Shown here in pieces: positions 34,337-46,636 of a stretch of DNA of 64,000 nucleotides. Within the stretch, counting starts at the first letter, position 1. Every line of letters starts with the position of its first letter. The notes under the pieces are model-generated. The model saw nothing but the letters and a program-made list of their open reading frames with translations. It was not told the origin of the DNA and searched no databases. Source of the DNA: Dicyema japonicum (taxonomy: Eukaryota > Dicyemida > Rhombozoa > Dicyemidae); contig RDEW01000022.1 of the NCBI GenBank assembly GCA_011109175.1, positions 704,273 through 768,272 of the forward strand. Reading direction: 5' to 3'. Position numbers and translations under genes: made by a program.

Positions 34337-35510
34337 CAGTGGTTCTCGAACTTTTAAAAAAGACGTCTCGATCCTCTTTTATTTGTTTATTTGCTTGCGT
34401 TCCTTCATTAAATTAGTGAATATCATTTTAACAAAAACAAAAATTAGTGCAAAATTTTTAGGGTTAGGAATGATAATTAATGAGATGGAGGCGCTTGTTT
34501 GGCCATCACCAGTTTTTCTAAGTCGGGTTGTGTTTTGGACAATGCAACCCTCATGTCATTTGACACATCCAATCTATTGCGGAATTTTGATTTGACGGTA
34601 AGTAGTGCTGAAAACGCTGTCTCACACTCATATGTTGCAAATGGAATAAGCACTGTAAGCGCCATCCTTGCCAATTCTGAATAGGAATCAGCCATTTGAA
34701 TCCAAAAATCACTTTGGGAAACTTCGTTGAAAACGTGTTTTGCATATCCATCATTAAACAAATCGATAAATTGTTCCTGAATTATATGGTTTTCAGAAGG
34801 GAGATCCTTAACTGAAGTTGCAAATGGGTTACTGAGTAAACGATGTTACTTATCAAATTCAGAAATATCAGAAAATATCTAAAAATTTATAAATATCGAA
34901 AAAATACCTAGAAATGTTTCATTTTGAAACCAGTCATTTTTTCATGGCAATGGAGGACTGTGGTATCTCTTCCTTGCAGTTGTAAATTAACAAAATCCAC
35001 AGATTCAAATACATCCACCAAAAATTCCAATAAAGTCAATAAACGAGTATCAGAAAATTTTTCATGCAGTTTTGGTTCGACGTCTTTAAGAAATTCATGT
35101 AATTCTTTTCGTAGTGTAAATGCTCTCTTCAATACCTTTCCTTATGAAAGCCATCTCACATTGATCAATCTTTGGGCTTTGAATTTGAAGAAATCAACAT
35201 CCTTTTGTGTTGAACTAGGATGTTTGGATTCCATATGCCTCTTTAACTTGCTCGGCTTAAGTGATACAGACGCCAAAACCTCAGAATACACTGTGGTTTT
35301 AATTTACCTTCAGAAGTTATCAGAGTGAATCCATATTTGATATATGTATTTTTATTCATTGAATTATTTGAACAGGTCATTCCCACAAAGATAAAATTGA
35401 GCACGTTTTTTTAAAATTTAATTCAAAATAATTTTAAAAATTATAATGTAAAAGTAGACTAATATAAATTACTATAGATTGTTCCCCGGACCCCAGTTTG
35501 AGATACACTG
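34337..35510 (-). mobile_element. hAT transposon with 8-bp target duplication, transposase 3' part only
   Basis: Ends: CAGTGGTTCTCGAACTTTT at 34337 and, inverted, CAGTGTATCTCAAACT ending at 35510. The flanks are CTATAGAC at 34329-34336 and CTATAGAC at 35511-35518, an exact 8-bp target duplication. The minus strand encodes transposase blocks DVEPKLHEKFSDTRLL, NLQLQGRDTTVLHCHEKM and the dimerisation region LIPFATYECETAFSALLTVK with KFRNRLDVSNDMRVAL. This is the SCAND3/ZBED5-type hAT family. The N-terminal zinc finger and DDE start are absent, so the element is non-autonomous. Confidence 0.85.
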
Positions 35511-35518
35511 CTATAGAC

Positions 35519-35906
35519 GATCCAATAAGTCTCTTGTAAACATAAGGGAGCAAAAGTATACAGGATCACATCTTTAAATACTACAATTAGACTGACAAGT
35601 CGATATAGAAATATATAACAAAATTCAGGCAATCTTGGAATAATCCTAGATTGTCACTTGAATGTCCCCATATCCCTATTACTCCATTAATCCCCACTAT
35701 ACAGCACTTGACAAATCACTCAATCACATAAAAGCAAAACATCAATCCCTAACCATATCTCTCCAGTACGACAACAATCATGAGCACAGCGCACAACATG
35801 ACAGCACGCATCCTGTTTAACAAATCCTACCAGAATTGACTCGCCAAGTGAAACTACACAACCTCCCTCAAAAGTTATAAATCAATAAAAATGTCATAAA
35901 GAATTA
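35519..35906. other. Spacer; possible LINE C-terminal scrap
   Basis: The sequence is not clearly coding. It lies just downstream (3') of the GKAP-domain gene. Confidence 0.3.
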
Positions 35907-36343
35907 TTAGTCATCAAGTTGGACATTGTTGAACAACGAGTTGACATCTTTGATCTGAAGGCTGAGATTGTCCCACAGTCCAACCAAATCATCGTCAAGG
36001 ACCATTCTTTCCTTCCTTCCACTCTACAATAAGCTACCTTACTACAATATTGGCAGCACAGTGTTCCTTGAATTTTTTGAATCGGCAGTTTATGAGGAGG
36101 TTGGCCTTCCCTATGGCACAGTAAATAGATTCGGCCACTAATAATGATAAATTGGCAAATCAATAAGATAATTATTGGAAAATCACGAATACCTTCATTG
36201 TCCAAATCCTCTGAATACTCAAGAATCTTTCGACCTTGATCAATTCTCAAATTGAGACTGGTTTGAGCCTCCTCTAAATAGCCAAGGTATTTATTTCCGA
36301 TTGGGTTGGTCTCTTCTTTGTTATTGGTATTTAATACGTCCAT
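35907..36343 (-). CDS. Short GKAP/DLGAP-domain protein
   Basis: Consists almost only of the C-terminal GKAP (GH1) helical domain of disks-large-associated proteins, which act at postsynaptic scaffolds (DLGAP1-4) or spindles (DLGAP5/HURP). After a short N-terminus comes YLEEAQTSLNLRIDQGRKIL, then AIGKANLLINCRFKKFKEHC (compare vertebrate IG-AQLL--KF-QF--LC) and LVGLWDNLSLQIKDVNSLF (compare LAGFWD-L---IEDI--KF). Introns of 55 and 22 nt give 119 codons, an exact multiple of three. The long N-terminal repeats of vertebrate family members are absent. The start at 36343 is 98 nt downstream of the SGSM stop on the same strand. Confidence 0.78.
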
Positions 36344-36441
36344 ACCACAATGATTACAATAAAAATGATAGTCGGCGCGAAATTTAAATATTAAAAAATA
36401 AATTTATTTATAAACTTAAAACAACATAAATTAAATCTCAT

Positions 36442-39174
36442 TTATTCGTCGTCATAAATTTTGTTATGAATGATCGCTAAAAGTTTCCTGGCTCTTTCCA
36501 AGACATCTTCAATGTTGTGTTTTTCTGCCCTCTCTAGAAATTATGAGTCGGGAGTTACCATTGAAAAACTTTATAATGTCTGCAAAACCCATTTTGTAGT
36601 GCATGATTACGTTTCTGTGCTTCTGGATGAGTGCTAAGGCCAAAAACACGGCAAAGTAGTCGGAACATACTTGCTTCGCACTCCAAATGACTTCCCACAC
36701 CTTGAAGGTGTCTTGGTAGGAGAACTCCCTTTTAAAATCGAGTAGGAACCACCGATAACAAAAATAGAACTCAGTCCCGTCATTTAAGCCAATAATGTAA
36801 TCGTAAAACTCTTTATCAATTGTCTAAATGAGTCCCCCCGACAACCTCAGTCACCACCGACAAGTAGTTAAAGTAATTCTCCATCCTCTCAGTTGGAGGG
36901 AAGTTATCTCCCCTCTGCCTCATCATTAAGGAGAAGCATTTGTGGGCTAAGATCTCTAAGATTCATTTCACAGCCCACCGTCCTTTAGAACCACCAAAAA
37001 GGGGGCCACCAAATCGCACATCCCTTGAACATACCCCACGTGCAGTTTGTCGATCGTGTAACTAAAATGGACTTATTCAATTACACAAGTAGCATGTTCT
37101 CCAATCTTTTCACATTTGCGTCTCCAAAAAAGAGAATTTTGTCGTTTATGTAGTTTCTGTCACACCTAATCGTGTCCTTCTTGATCTTGTTGGCATTCTT
37201 TGCCATACTTTTTGCGAAAATGTCCTTTAACTTATAAATTCGACTACTGTGTAGTTAATGCTGAGTTCCTCACTCACACTGAATCTTCTGTGGTTCAACA
37301 ATGAGGGCTCGTACAAAGAGTTTAGACTTCTCCGTTTTAAGGAAGGAATAGTAAGCCATTTTTGATTACTTGGGACATTTTCATTCTTATCTGAGATGAT
37401 TATAAACAGGGGACCAGTTAGGCAGTCACAAGAGTTAGAAATGGCAATCAGGGAGATGTTAAGTTTTCTCATGTAGTCCTCTCTGCAGTTTTTGTCGATG
37501 TTTCTTTTTTCTTCAAAGGAAGAGCTCCAACAGTAAAGTCCCAGTAAGTACGGCCAAACCTGATCAGTGTCTCCCAAAGACAACCTCCTGTCTTATTGAG
37601 TCATCCATCCCTCCCCAATACACTCTTGTGACCATCTCATTAAAGTCTTTGGGGAATTTCCTGTTGTTAATTTCTTCCCAAAATCTTCTAGTAACTCCTT
37701 CATTCCTCGAGTCGAGTAGTGGAGCATGTATAACCAGTTTGTACCTCAACTTCCTCAACTTTTGGGACTTTTTCACGTGACATTTCCCTTAAAGTCAATG
37801 ATTCCTTACATTCCTGGAAAAATTTTCCCAAAATCTTCATTCGAATGCGCTTGAGTGCGTAACTTAGTATTTTTTCCGTGCTTGTATTTTTTTGAAAAAC
37901 TGAATAATTTGGCCTCGATTCTAACATCCTTGAGGGAATTCGACAATCTGGTGGCCCCACAGTGATTTCTAATATGCTTCCCCTTCATACCTTGGAAATT
38001 GAAGTATTCCTTAATCTTGACCGTGTATATCCCCTGTGAAGCATCCTCAATCGATTCGATCGCCTCTCTCGCATCGGAAATGTTTGAGAACTTCAACTCC
38101 ATGAAGATCTGTCCATGTGTGCCTTGAACCATTAGAATTCCCACGGAGTCTCAAATTACTATAATTATACTCCCTCCAATCAGAAATAACGTTCTTATAT
38201 TACTCATGGCTATATTCCGTAGAGCCACAGTTTGAAGTCTAAGTTAAACTGAGGACAACTTTTTGTCACAGAGGGCATTGTTGGACGTCCAGTTGAAGAA
38301 AAAATCGTCCTCTTTGTAGTGAATGCAGAAATATCCTGCCGAATTATCTCCACCATTCTACTTATTATAAATTTTGTACATTTTTGAGAAAAACATAATT
38401 CTTTCCGTAAATTATCCCAATTCTGTAGGTTTTGTGCAAACTTTCCACGCAGTTTTGAATCCTCTCCAACTCCTCCATCGACCCCCGCCCTAAAGTCAAG
38501 AAACGACCTTACAATCAAATAGCGCTTATTTTCAGACAAGTAAGGACTGTCTAGGGACATGAAGTACCTATTGATGAGTTCATCAGCGTGGGGATCAGAA
38601 TACAAACGCAAATAGGAGGAAGCGAAAGCGTATTCTAAGCTGCATGGTCCCTCAATCAGATTCAAAAACAAATCACAAAACTCAGAGTCCCTCATGAAGG
38701 CCTCCTCCTTGTAATATTTTCTAAGAGGTCAAATGCTCTCCAAACTTTGAATTTGACATAAAATATCTGATAATCTCTGGCAGAGTTCGAGTCGCTATGG
38801 CAATAGATATCCACCAACTTTCCTCCCGCTCACTAAGGTCACAATCTTTTCTTACAATTTATTTGACCCGCTCAATTTCCTTTTATTTATGTTTTCCTTC
38901 AATTTTTGTACCACGTGACACTTTTTATTTACAATATCCAAGTGCCGTTTGTACTTTTTGTAGTGTTTTTTCAACTCATCGTCAAGGACTGCTTTTATGC
39001 TGTCTTGTTGTGACCCAAAGTAATAAACCACTAAGGAGAATGACACTCACACTGTCCTCCCTTATGTAGCGTAGAATGACGAACTCCTCGAGGACTTGTT
39101 TGGTCTAAACTGGTCACTCCACTGAGAACATATCGTTTTAAGTCATTCAGGAGAGCATGTTTCCTCAAAGCCAT
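36442..39174 (-). CDS. SGSM: Small G-protein signalling modulator (SGSM1/2-like RUN-TBC Rab GAP)
   Basis: Rab GTPase-activating protein of endosomal traffic. The ATG at 39174 starts an N-terminal region of small exons (a 20-nt intron near 39010-39030, then 23 and 25 nt). The SGSM-specific block KYYKEEAFMRDSE, GPCSLEYAFAS and DPHADELINRY follows (38580-38700). A PH-like segment is at 37970-38150 (VGILMVQGTHGQIFMELKFS). The TBC domain begins at about 37680 (VYWGGMDDSIRQEV, then WPYLLGLY), with the arginine finger in IKKDTIRCDRNY and the glutamine finger in GYVQGMCDL (about 37020). C-terminal VWEVIWSAKQVCSD, FADIIKFFNG and VLERARKLLAII match vertebrate SGSM ends. Both catalytic fingers are kept, so GAP activity is likely. 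Several middle exon joins were not resolved, and breaks cannot be excluded there. Confidence 0.85.
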
Positions 39175-39700
39175 ATCAGTTTAAATATAGTAAATATAAT
39201 AATACGGACAATTCTCATTTATTATTATCAGAATAACGTACTGTATTGATTAATAGCTGAGGTGGATAGCATGAACACGTGGGTCTTACAAAGGTCACAA
39301 TCAGTAGGGAACTCATCATTGATTGACTGTGGCATAAGGAGTTGGGACTAATTAATTATTGATTCTTCGATTTACGCAAATTACAATTTAGTAACATTTA
39401 TCCTCAAAGTAATCTGTGTGACATCTGTTAACTTGATTAACTCATTGATACGTACTGTATGTCCTTAGGCAGTCCTCCCTTGCCAAAGAGTGCTAGACTA
39501 AACATATTTCTTGATTTTATAAAAAATTAATTAAAACTTATAGTTAACATGCATATAACCTAATTTGACGTATTTTATAAAATATGAACAATTGGTTAAC
39601 CCTTAAAATGATACACTTGTACTTTTTTCTTTGAATGGTAGTATTTAGAAAACATATTTTACTCGCAATAACAAACTTAGTGGGTTCGATTCACCCCATT
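39175..39700. other. SGSM upstream region; nothing recognised
   Basis: AT-rich sequence with no clear frame. It should hold the promoter of the SGSM-GKAP pair. Confidence 0.35.
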
Positions 39701-40140
39701 TGCTATTTGGTTCAAGTTTTTACTTACTTCCACCTGTTTATTCTGTTTTTTTGTTCTAAAAAAGTAGCGTCATGCGATCCATCTGCCCAAGATGAAATGA
39801 TTATTTTCTCTTTCAACTCAACTGAAAGGTTCCAGCATCTGCAAGGAATGTTCTGTACGTGTGTGAGATTAAAAAATCTCTCTTCTTTTGCCACCGTGGG
39901 AACCAAATACATTTAATTTATTGTGAGTCTTTACCAATCATCCTCATGTCTCTACTAGCTTCCAGAGACCGGATCCCTTTGCTGATTTTATGGACTTGGC
40001 TTTGAAAAGTTTTGAGATGGTTTCTTTAATTAGTTCCACCAATAAGTGACTTTCTTTGGTTCCATGCCTTCTTCCACTATTCTTTGAAGTAGGATAGAGA
40101 ATTATAACGTGACCTGAAGTCTTTGATGTCAAATCCAAAT
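39700..40140. mobile_element. LINE scraps on both strands
   Basis: 39766 (+) carries the LINE head variant GTAGCGTCATGCGATCCATC with a Repeat A-like middle to 39850. 40138-39944 (-) is a linker fragment of a LINE (KSAKGSGLWKLVE). Confidence 0.45.
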
Positions 40141-40312
40141 AGATTTTTGTCTACAAAGCCAGCTAATCGACATTATTGTAGTTTATGGTCCTGAAGAGTC
40201 TCCAAGATTATTACTGCGGTCACTCTTAAGTTATAAATAGAGACAACTGCCGAGTTGGCAGAGACAAGTGTTAGAGACGTCGCACTGTCATTGTTCTTTA
40301 CAATGTGATCAC

Positions 40313-40740
40313 TAGGGCGGAAATTGTCCTATTTAGGACTAAAAAGAGTAGGACATGCTCATATTTGTCCAATTTCAAAGATAAAATTGTCTAAAATAGG
40401 ACACATTTTACAACAGCCTTCTAAAATGTCCCGTCGCTTCAATTGCAGTGGAACAATCTTTCTCTCGTTTGAAAAATGTCTAAAGATTGAAATTTCAATG
40501 AAATGAAAATATTTCAAATTATAATTTCTCTAACAATGCATAGTTTCAGTTATTTTCCATATAAATTGGCCTAAAATGATTACTTTGGTTGGTTATTTTT
40601 TAGAATAATTTAAAGCCCAGATTAAGTATTTGCGATATTTTGTTTACAGTTAAACGTGAAAAATATGAAAAAATAATAAAATTGTCCTATTTTTTCTTGA
40701 GATTTCCTAATTGTACTATTTTGTTATTATTTCCGCCCTA
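40313..40740. mobile_element. MITE-like element with 12-bp terminal inverted repeats
   Basis: Starts TAGGGCGGAAATTGTCC and ends ATTTCCGCCCTA, giving a perfect 12-bp inverted repeat (TAGGGCGGAAAT) around 428 bp of AT-rich, non-coding sequence. Internal GTCCTATTT-type motifs recur near both ends (40328 and 40684). No clear 8-bp target duplication is visible; a TA duplication with a 10-bp repeat is possible. Confidence 0.6.
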
Positions 40741-40849
40741 TCATTATCAATATGAATTTCCCCCGTATTTTCCAGCTGATTCTTGAACCAGGTTAAGTAG
40801 AATGACTTTTTAACCTTAAAATTAAAAATTTATTCTTAATTTAAACTTG

Positions 40850-42060
40850 TAAATTATAGATACGAAGCAATAAAAGACAAATGTTGTTTTAAAGACTATT
40901 TATTGAAAATGGAAATTACGTAATTTTCCAGATTTCTTGTACAAAAGTTTCTGTTTATCTCAAAATCTCTTGAATTGCGAAAAACATTTTTCGACAAATG
41001 CCGAGGATGGCTGACAATTTAGAAGGAACGAATAATCTTTAGGAGAGACATTTTTACATTCCATATTAATAATTTTAGTTAGGTCCTTTCCGAAATTCTC
41101 TTCTCCAAATATTGTTTGACCCTTTTTCATCGTTCCCAAAATCTATTACACTAAGCGTGATATGCGAACTCTATTGTACACTCGCTACTTTCAAATTGTA
41201 ATATTTTGTATGTGATAAATTATTATATAAAAAAACCTGGAATATGTAAATAGTTATGCGAAATAGGCATAAGCTTTGTACTAGTTTTCACTTTTCAATG
41301 CATTTTTCGTAGAAGTTACTAAAATTCTTTCGTCCTAATTAACTAGTAATCACTGGGATTAAATTTTTTGAATAAAAGATGCAGCAACCAGTACCCCATC
41401 TCGTCAATACGACTTTGGGGAAAGGATTCCAATTTCGGAAACAATTTTCGCTTTTGGTTTTTCCTAGTAGAAGCTTGTACGCTAGCTATCACATCATCTA
41501 CTTCTGGATAAGATTTTGAATAAGTAATTTTAGGCAGTTTGATTGATCTCATCAAAACCGCGACATATCGTTTGTTTCGGATTTGAGTTTCATCGGTTAT
41601 CGCAAAATTTTTTGTTCTCTAGAAAATAAAATTTGATGAAATACTTGAATATGCCCCTGAACGATGCAATGTGTTAATTTGTAATATATTTGGCACAGTT
41701 CCTTGCTTGCAATTGCGAAGTAGGGAAATTTGGTTGCATTTTAAAATGATCAATGAACAAAGGCATTGATAATTTGTTAAGCGGAATGTCACATTTCAGA
41801 AGAGCCTTAGTCACCTTCAAATCCCAGTTTCAAACGATCTATCAATATCATCGAAAAATCTTACCAACGGAAATTTTATTTTTATTTGACAGCCTGTGAA
41901 GGTTAACAAAGTGCTTTTTTGAGCACTTAACTGTCGTTAAGCATAGTTTACAAAATAACTCATGGTTATTATGTAATTGAAATTCTTTTGGAAAATCGTT
42001 AACAATTAATGTTGCTTTAGTCAGAGAAGACTTAGAAATACGTGGCATACAAAAAAACGT
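40850..42060 (-). mobile_element. hAT-like transposon remnant with BED-like zinc finger
   Basis: The minus frame 42048-41848 has a finger of the form C-x2-C-x10-H-x4-H (LFCKLCLTTVKCSKKH, then FVNLHRLSNKN), as in CGGBP1-type hAT proteins. 40980-40900 reads LLNCQPSSAFVEKCFSQFKR, the S-VER-FS-YK dimerisation motif. The catalytic region between them is largely gone; a 70-codon frame at 41555-41343 may be part of it. Confidence 0.5.
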
Positions 42061-42480
42061 GTAAACTACAAGCTGTTTAATATTTATTTAATAAAATAAT
42101 AATTTTTTGAAATAATTAAAAAAATAAATTTAAAAAAATTAACCTTACAATATATTTTTTTAACTTTTCAACTTTTTAATTTTTTTTAAATATAAAAAGG
42201 GAGAACGTTTAAATGAAAAAAACAGAATTTGTTTAATTTTAATGTAAAATATTAAAATTTAACTTTATTAACTTTATCACCCCAACTTATAACTTATAAG
42301 CTTTTAGAAATCATGAGATTAGTCAATGAGTACACGAAGCCTTGGAAGCAAGAACCAGTATGAGTACGAACATATTCTCTATTGTTAATCTCGGATTGGT
42401 ATGAGCGAATGGTCCTTTGTGATGCAAGAAAAACCATACAATTGGCACTTAAGATTATTATTATTACCCCAGGATCACTG
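42060..42480. other. Very AT-rich, nothing recognised
   Basis: Long A/T runs without coding or repeat signal. Confidence 0.3.
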
Positions 42481-44155
42481 GGTCAAAGAGAATGAATTAA
42501 AAGTTCTCAACTAACTAAGTGATCCCAGACCGACAAGGGAGAGGACGAGTCCGATGGGGTTGAGAATCCTGTACAGCTCTTCTCAATGGAAATGACATCG
42601 GCTCAAACTTTTTACATGTTTTGTGATATTTCGATAGTATATGAATCAGGGAGTAGCTCGGTAGACTGACCGCCATTAAGAGTTTCTGTTGTAATTCGAT
42701 TAAGAAATTTTCAATGGGCTGGATTTTGTGTTCTGGTCCAATTAACTTTACTGCAGTCTCCTCGATTGCGGATAGTTTCAATGAGGAGGATCGTCAAATA
42801 TGCATTGCCCACGAAGGAATTGCATAGATCATTGTGGCTCGTTCATAAACCGCGGCAAGGCTCCCAGTTTGGTTTCTAATTGTTTTTGAGAGCACTTTTA
42901 AAATTCTCATTTTCTTCAGAGAAGTTACTTTGTTATCACCATGTCGGATAAAGGAAAGTCCCTGATCAAAGGTGACTCTTGAATCCTCGGTGCGTTGTTA
43001 ATAGGAATAGCCTCAATCTTCATAAAGATTTTTGGTTCGACACAGAGCTGTCTTTTGTGAGTGGTGAACAGTATGACAGAGGACTTTGTTGCTGATGTGT
43101 CGAGTCTCCGCTTCGAGAGCCATAGTTCCAGCTATTCAAGCATTTGTTGAGCGGACGGAGTTCCAAGCCAAAGTTTCAGGTTTGGGTGGATGTTCGTTTC
43201 AAATATTTTCTTTTTAAGGAGTTTCCTGAAGACTGAGTCGAACGCTTTTTTGATGTCCATGGATATAAGTACTGTTTTTGGGTTTGGGAGTTAAATCCCT
43301 CCGAAATGAATTGTGTGAGGGTTGTGAGGTGTGTTGTGGTCGAATGGTTACCCCGGAATCCGTGCTGGGTCAAATGTATTGAAACTGAGTCTTGTACTTT
43401 TCCTGCAGAGAGCCTTTGATAGTCTCGTCCATCTGTTTGCATTTTCTGCCTTTATGTTATTGCCGATCTCTCTATTCAGTTCTCGTATTTTTCTGATGTT
43501 CCTTTCTGTTGGCGATTTGACCACCTTTAGATTATTTGATAAACTTTTCGTCGTTGTGTTGTGTTGAAACGTTTCGATGACGTAGGTTGGAATTTACTTC
43601 CTTTTCGCAGCGTTTATGGTGGAGTTGAACCATTTCACTAACTGTTTGACGGAGGGAGAAGTGGGGAAATTCAAGAATATTGGATCGTGGTCACTCCTGG
43701 TGTCATATTTCACTGACCTGTCGATGGATGGAGATGACAGTGAGATGTCAATCGATGATGGTTTATCGTTACGTCGAGTAAGCGTCGGATCGTTGAGTAT
43801 CAAGAGACTGTGAAGGTCCTCAATTAGCATCTTCCCCATATTGTCACGGGCTTGTCCTGTCAACCACAATGGGTGCTTCGCATTGAAGTCACCACAGATA
43901 ATCAAATCCTTCAGTAATGTGAGAGTTGTCAATCTGGGGGCACAGGAAGAGCAGGAACTCAAAGGTGGGAGATATGCATTGGCAAATATTATTGAAAGTC
44001 TTAGGAAACTGATTTTTGTAGCCACAAATTTGAGATTTCCATAACCTTTAAGCATACTGTAGACATTGTCAGTTATATTCTCAGACGGAATTCGGCTGCG
44101 AATTACTGTGAGAAGGTCCCCATCAAATTTCCCGTCTGTCACGACCAATTACTGT
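42480..44155 (-). mobile_element. Jockey-like LINE with endonuclease, RT scrap and 3' end
   Basis: Endonuclease 44148-43594 (LIICGDFNAKHPLWLTGQ, then DTRSDHDPIFL). RT fragment 43442-43176 (QHGFRGNHSTTTHLTTLTQF). C-terminus 42781-42515 (CKKFEPMSFPLRRAVQDS), then the 3' tail CAACTAACTAAGTGATCCC read inversely. The C-terminus and tail match the plus-strand copy ending at 22390. Confidence 0.75.
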
Positions 44156-44159
44156 GAAT

Positions 44160-44760
44160 CCCGGAAATATTGGTGTTGAATTCTTGGGGGGAAATCTAGA
44201 TTCAATGTTAGGGATGGGGAGGTCAAGGGTTAGGGTTAGGTTTTGTCATAAGTACTATAAGGTTTTCTTGTGTTCATCCGATAATCGTTAAGGACTATGA
44301 AATTATCCAGTAGAGAGAGGAGGAGACTTCCTCTGACATCAGCAGTTTGGATTTTGTACCACGTCGGGTGTTTCGCATTGAGGTCCCCACGTATCAACAA
44401 ATGTTTGTATGGATGTAACACATCCAGGGAGAAGGTAAACTTTTTTGGGCAGTTGATGGAGGGAATTTAAATATTCACAATTTTAATATTTCCCGTGTTT
44501 GTTCGAATGGAGATTCCAACGTATTCTACGGGAGATTGAGGATCATAATGTGAAGGAGTTTTGTGTGTCCGATCTTTCTTTTGACGAGAGTAATGACACC
44601 TCCTCCACGGCCAAACTGGCGATCCTTTCTGATAACAGCGTATCCCGGAAGTGTTTGAGTAAGGGAGGAGTGTGTCATTTTGTCTCCCGTAGCAGGCACA
44701 CGTCTACTTCATAATTCCCTAAAAAATTCTACGCTAGATTATCTTTCCTCTCACTCAATT
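44160..44760 (-). mobile_element. Second LINE endonuclease fragment
   Basis: Minus frames: start with FGRGGGVITLV-like residues at about 44620, then LLIRGDLNAKHPTWYKIQT at 44400. A near duplicate of the neighbouring endonuclease, from another copy of the same clade. Confidence 0.6.
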
Positions 44761-44929
44761 TATGTTGAATGATGGAAAGAGATTTCGCTGGTCCTGGATT
44801 AGGTTTGTTGTCTCAAGAGATGGTTAAGAGCGTTCATGACAGGTCAGATGAATAATACAGAGAACCGTCCAAAAAGACATTCTTCATGGATTGGAGTGAT
44901 CAAATGAACCTTTTTACTGGAGATCAATT

Positions 44930-46030
44930 CTACATATTTTTTTGAGGTGGTTATGTGCCTCTATTTTGCACTTCTGTCTATAGAGCATTAGAACAATCCA
45001 ATGACCTAACCATCATTGCCTCCAATGTCAGAGGCCTGAATAACGTGTCTTAGAGGCACCTTCTATGTTCCGATGTTGAGAAATACTGGGTTTATGTATG
45101 CTACTTGCGGGAGACTAAAATAAAAAATGGACATTAACAGACCTCAGTCCATCATATTTATTGTTTATTGGGAGGATTGAAATGTGAAAGTGGGAACTCG
45201 TAGAGGAAATGAAAGCTTCATTGGCCATCACGGAAGAGGAATCAGAAACTTTACGGAATTATCTTGGCAGACTGGTTTCCAACACCTGCGCGTTATTAAA
45301 CTAAATCGACTGGGCAACGATTCTTACCTATCGGAAGCTCTATTAACAATTTCAACCAAATTGACTACATCATCTGCCGAGTCAAAGAAAAATAACTCCT
45401 ACCTGCCTCGAGGTCTTACGGAGGTGCAGCTATAGACAGTGATCACAAGAATTGACCTACCACAATGAGAGCCAAACGTAGATGTAAGAAACTACAAAAT
45501 GGAATAAATGTGTTCCTCTGCATCGATCAGAGACAACTACCAAATGTCAAATACGAGATCCTCACAGCTCAAAGACTTATCAAAATGTTCGCTGCACTTC
45601 GCCTGCTCGACAAAAAAAACAAACTCAAACTCCTCATCAAAAATGTTCCTGCTCAACACAGAAAAACAAACAAACAAACTCAAATATCTGGAGACGGCAT
45701 TAAGAGACCTTCGGAAGTTCTATGATGGCAACATTGTCGAAATTGCTTACGCAGACGACGTCGACTTTGTGTCAGAAGACAAATCGACTTTACTTCGACT
45801 CCTCCAGGTGGCACCTCCTGAACTGAACAGATGGTTCCTCAGAATGAACACCGCAAAAACCGACATTGTGGAAATCAAGAGAATGAAAACAGATCAAGTG
45901 AAACATGGCGAAAAACGAACAAACTTGGTTCTTGGAGACAGCCAAGAAATTACCAGAAAAAAGACCCTCGCTTGGGTAACGATGGACAAATTAATGAAAG
46001 ACTGAATTGGCAAACGACGATCCTGCGCAT
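44930..46030 (+). mobile_element. RTE-like LINE fragment with YADD palm
   Basis: The 5' end TTTGAGGTGGTTATGTGCC resembles the LINE start at 14135. Endonuclease start near 45020 (TIIASNVRGLN) and HHGRGIRNFTELSWQTG near 45220, then a jump to RT motif C at about 45740 (IVEIAYADDVDFVSEDKS) and the thumb to about 46005. This copy keeps the YADD that the 14-17 kb copy lost. Confidence 0.7.
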
Positions 46031-46129
46031 CACTTCGTTTGAGACTGTATGGTTTTACGTATTTTGCCTAATTCCACAGTCGGCGCCACCAGGAACGGCG
46101 AACTAACTTAATGAAGGTAAATTTAATTT

Positions 46130-46440
46130 ATTAATATACCGAGAAAGAAGTTAAAGTAAAAACGACTAATTAAGTGTATTCAGTTTCCACTTTTACAGAA
46201 ACAGAGTCCATCCGGAATCAGAACAAAGGGTAAATACGTCCATTACTTGCAGTTGTGGAAACCCCTCCAGTGGAGTGAGGAAAGCAAATGATCTTTTTTC
46301 GTGCCAGCCTGACACTGGGCGCCACCTAGACAGGTGGATCACTTGACGCCACTCTAATAGGTAGGGAAAGAGGAGGAGCAGACAAAACAAACAGAAGACT
46401 TCAACCAATTAGCACCACATGGCGCCACGTGGCGATAATC
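46130..46440 (-). repeat. Repeat A, third copy
   Basis: Contains GGCGCCACCTAGACAGGTGG, then ATCACTTGACGCCACTC (inverse of the head) and CTAATTAAGTGTATTCAG (inverse of the tail) at 46165. It aligns with 18330-18645 throughout. Confidence 0.7.
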
Positions 46441-46636
46441 TATTTTCCGGTCAGGCTAAATTCAATTGAAATAGATTCTCTGACTAAGAATTATTTTATT
46501 AACCCAGGCTTACCACTGAAGCCCAGCACAAACAGTCAGGCTTCCGCTTCCGAAGAGAGATGGGGCAGTAGGTCCGTCCAGTTCCATAATACAATCTTCA
46601 TCAGAGGATTTTGTTTGACAAGAATTGACCTTTGTG

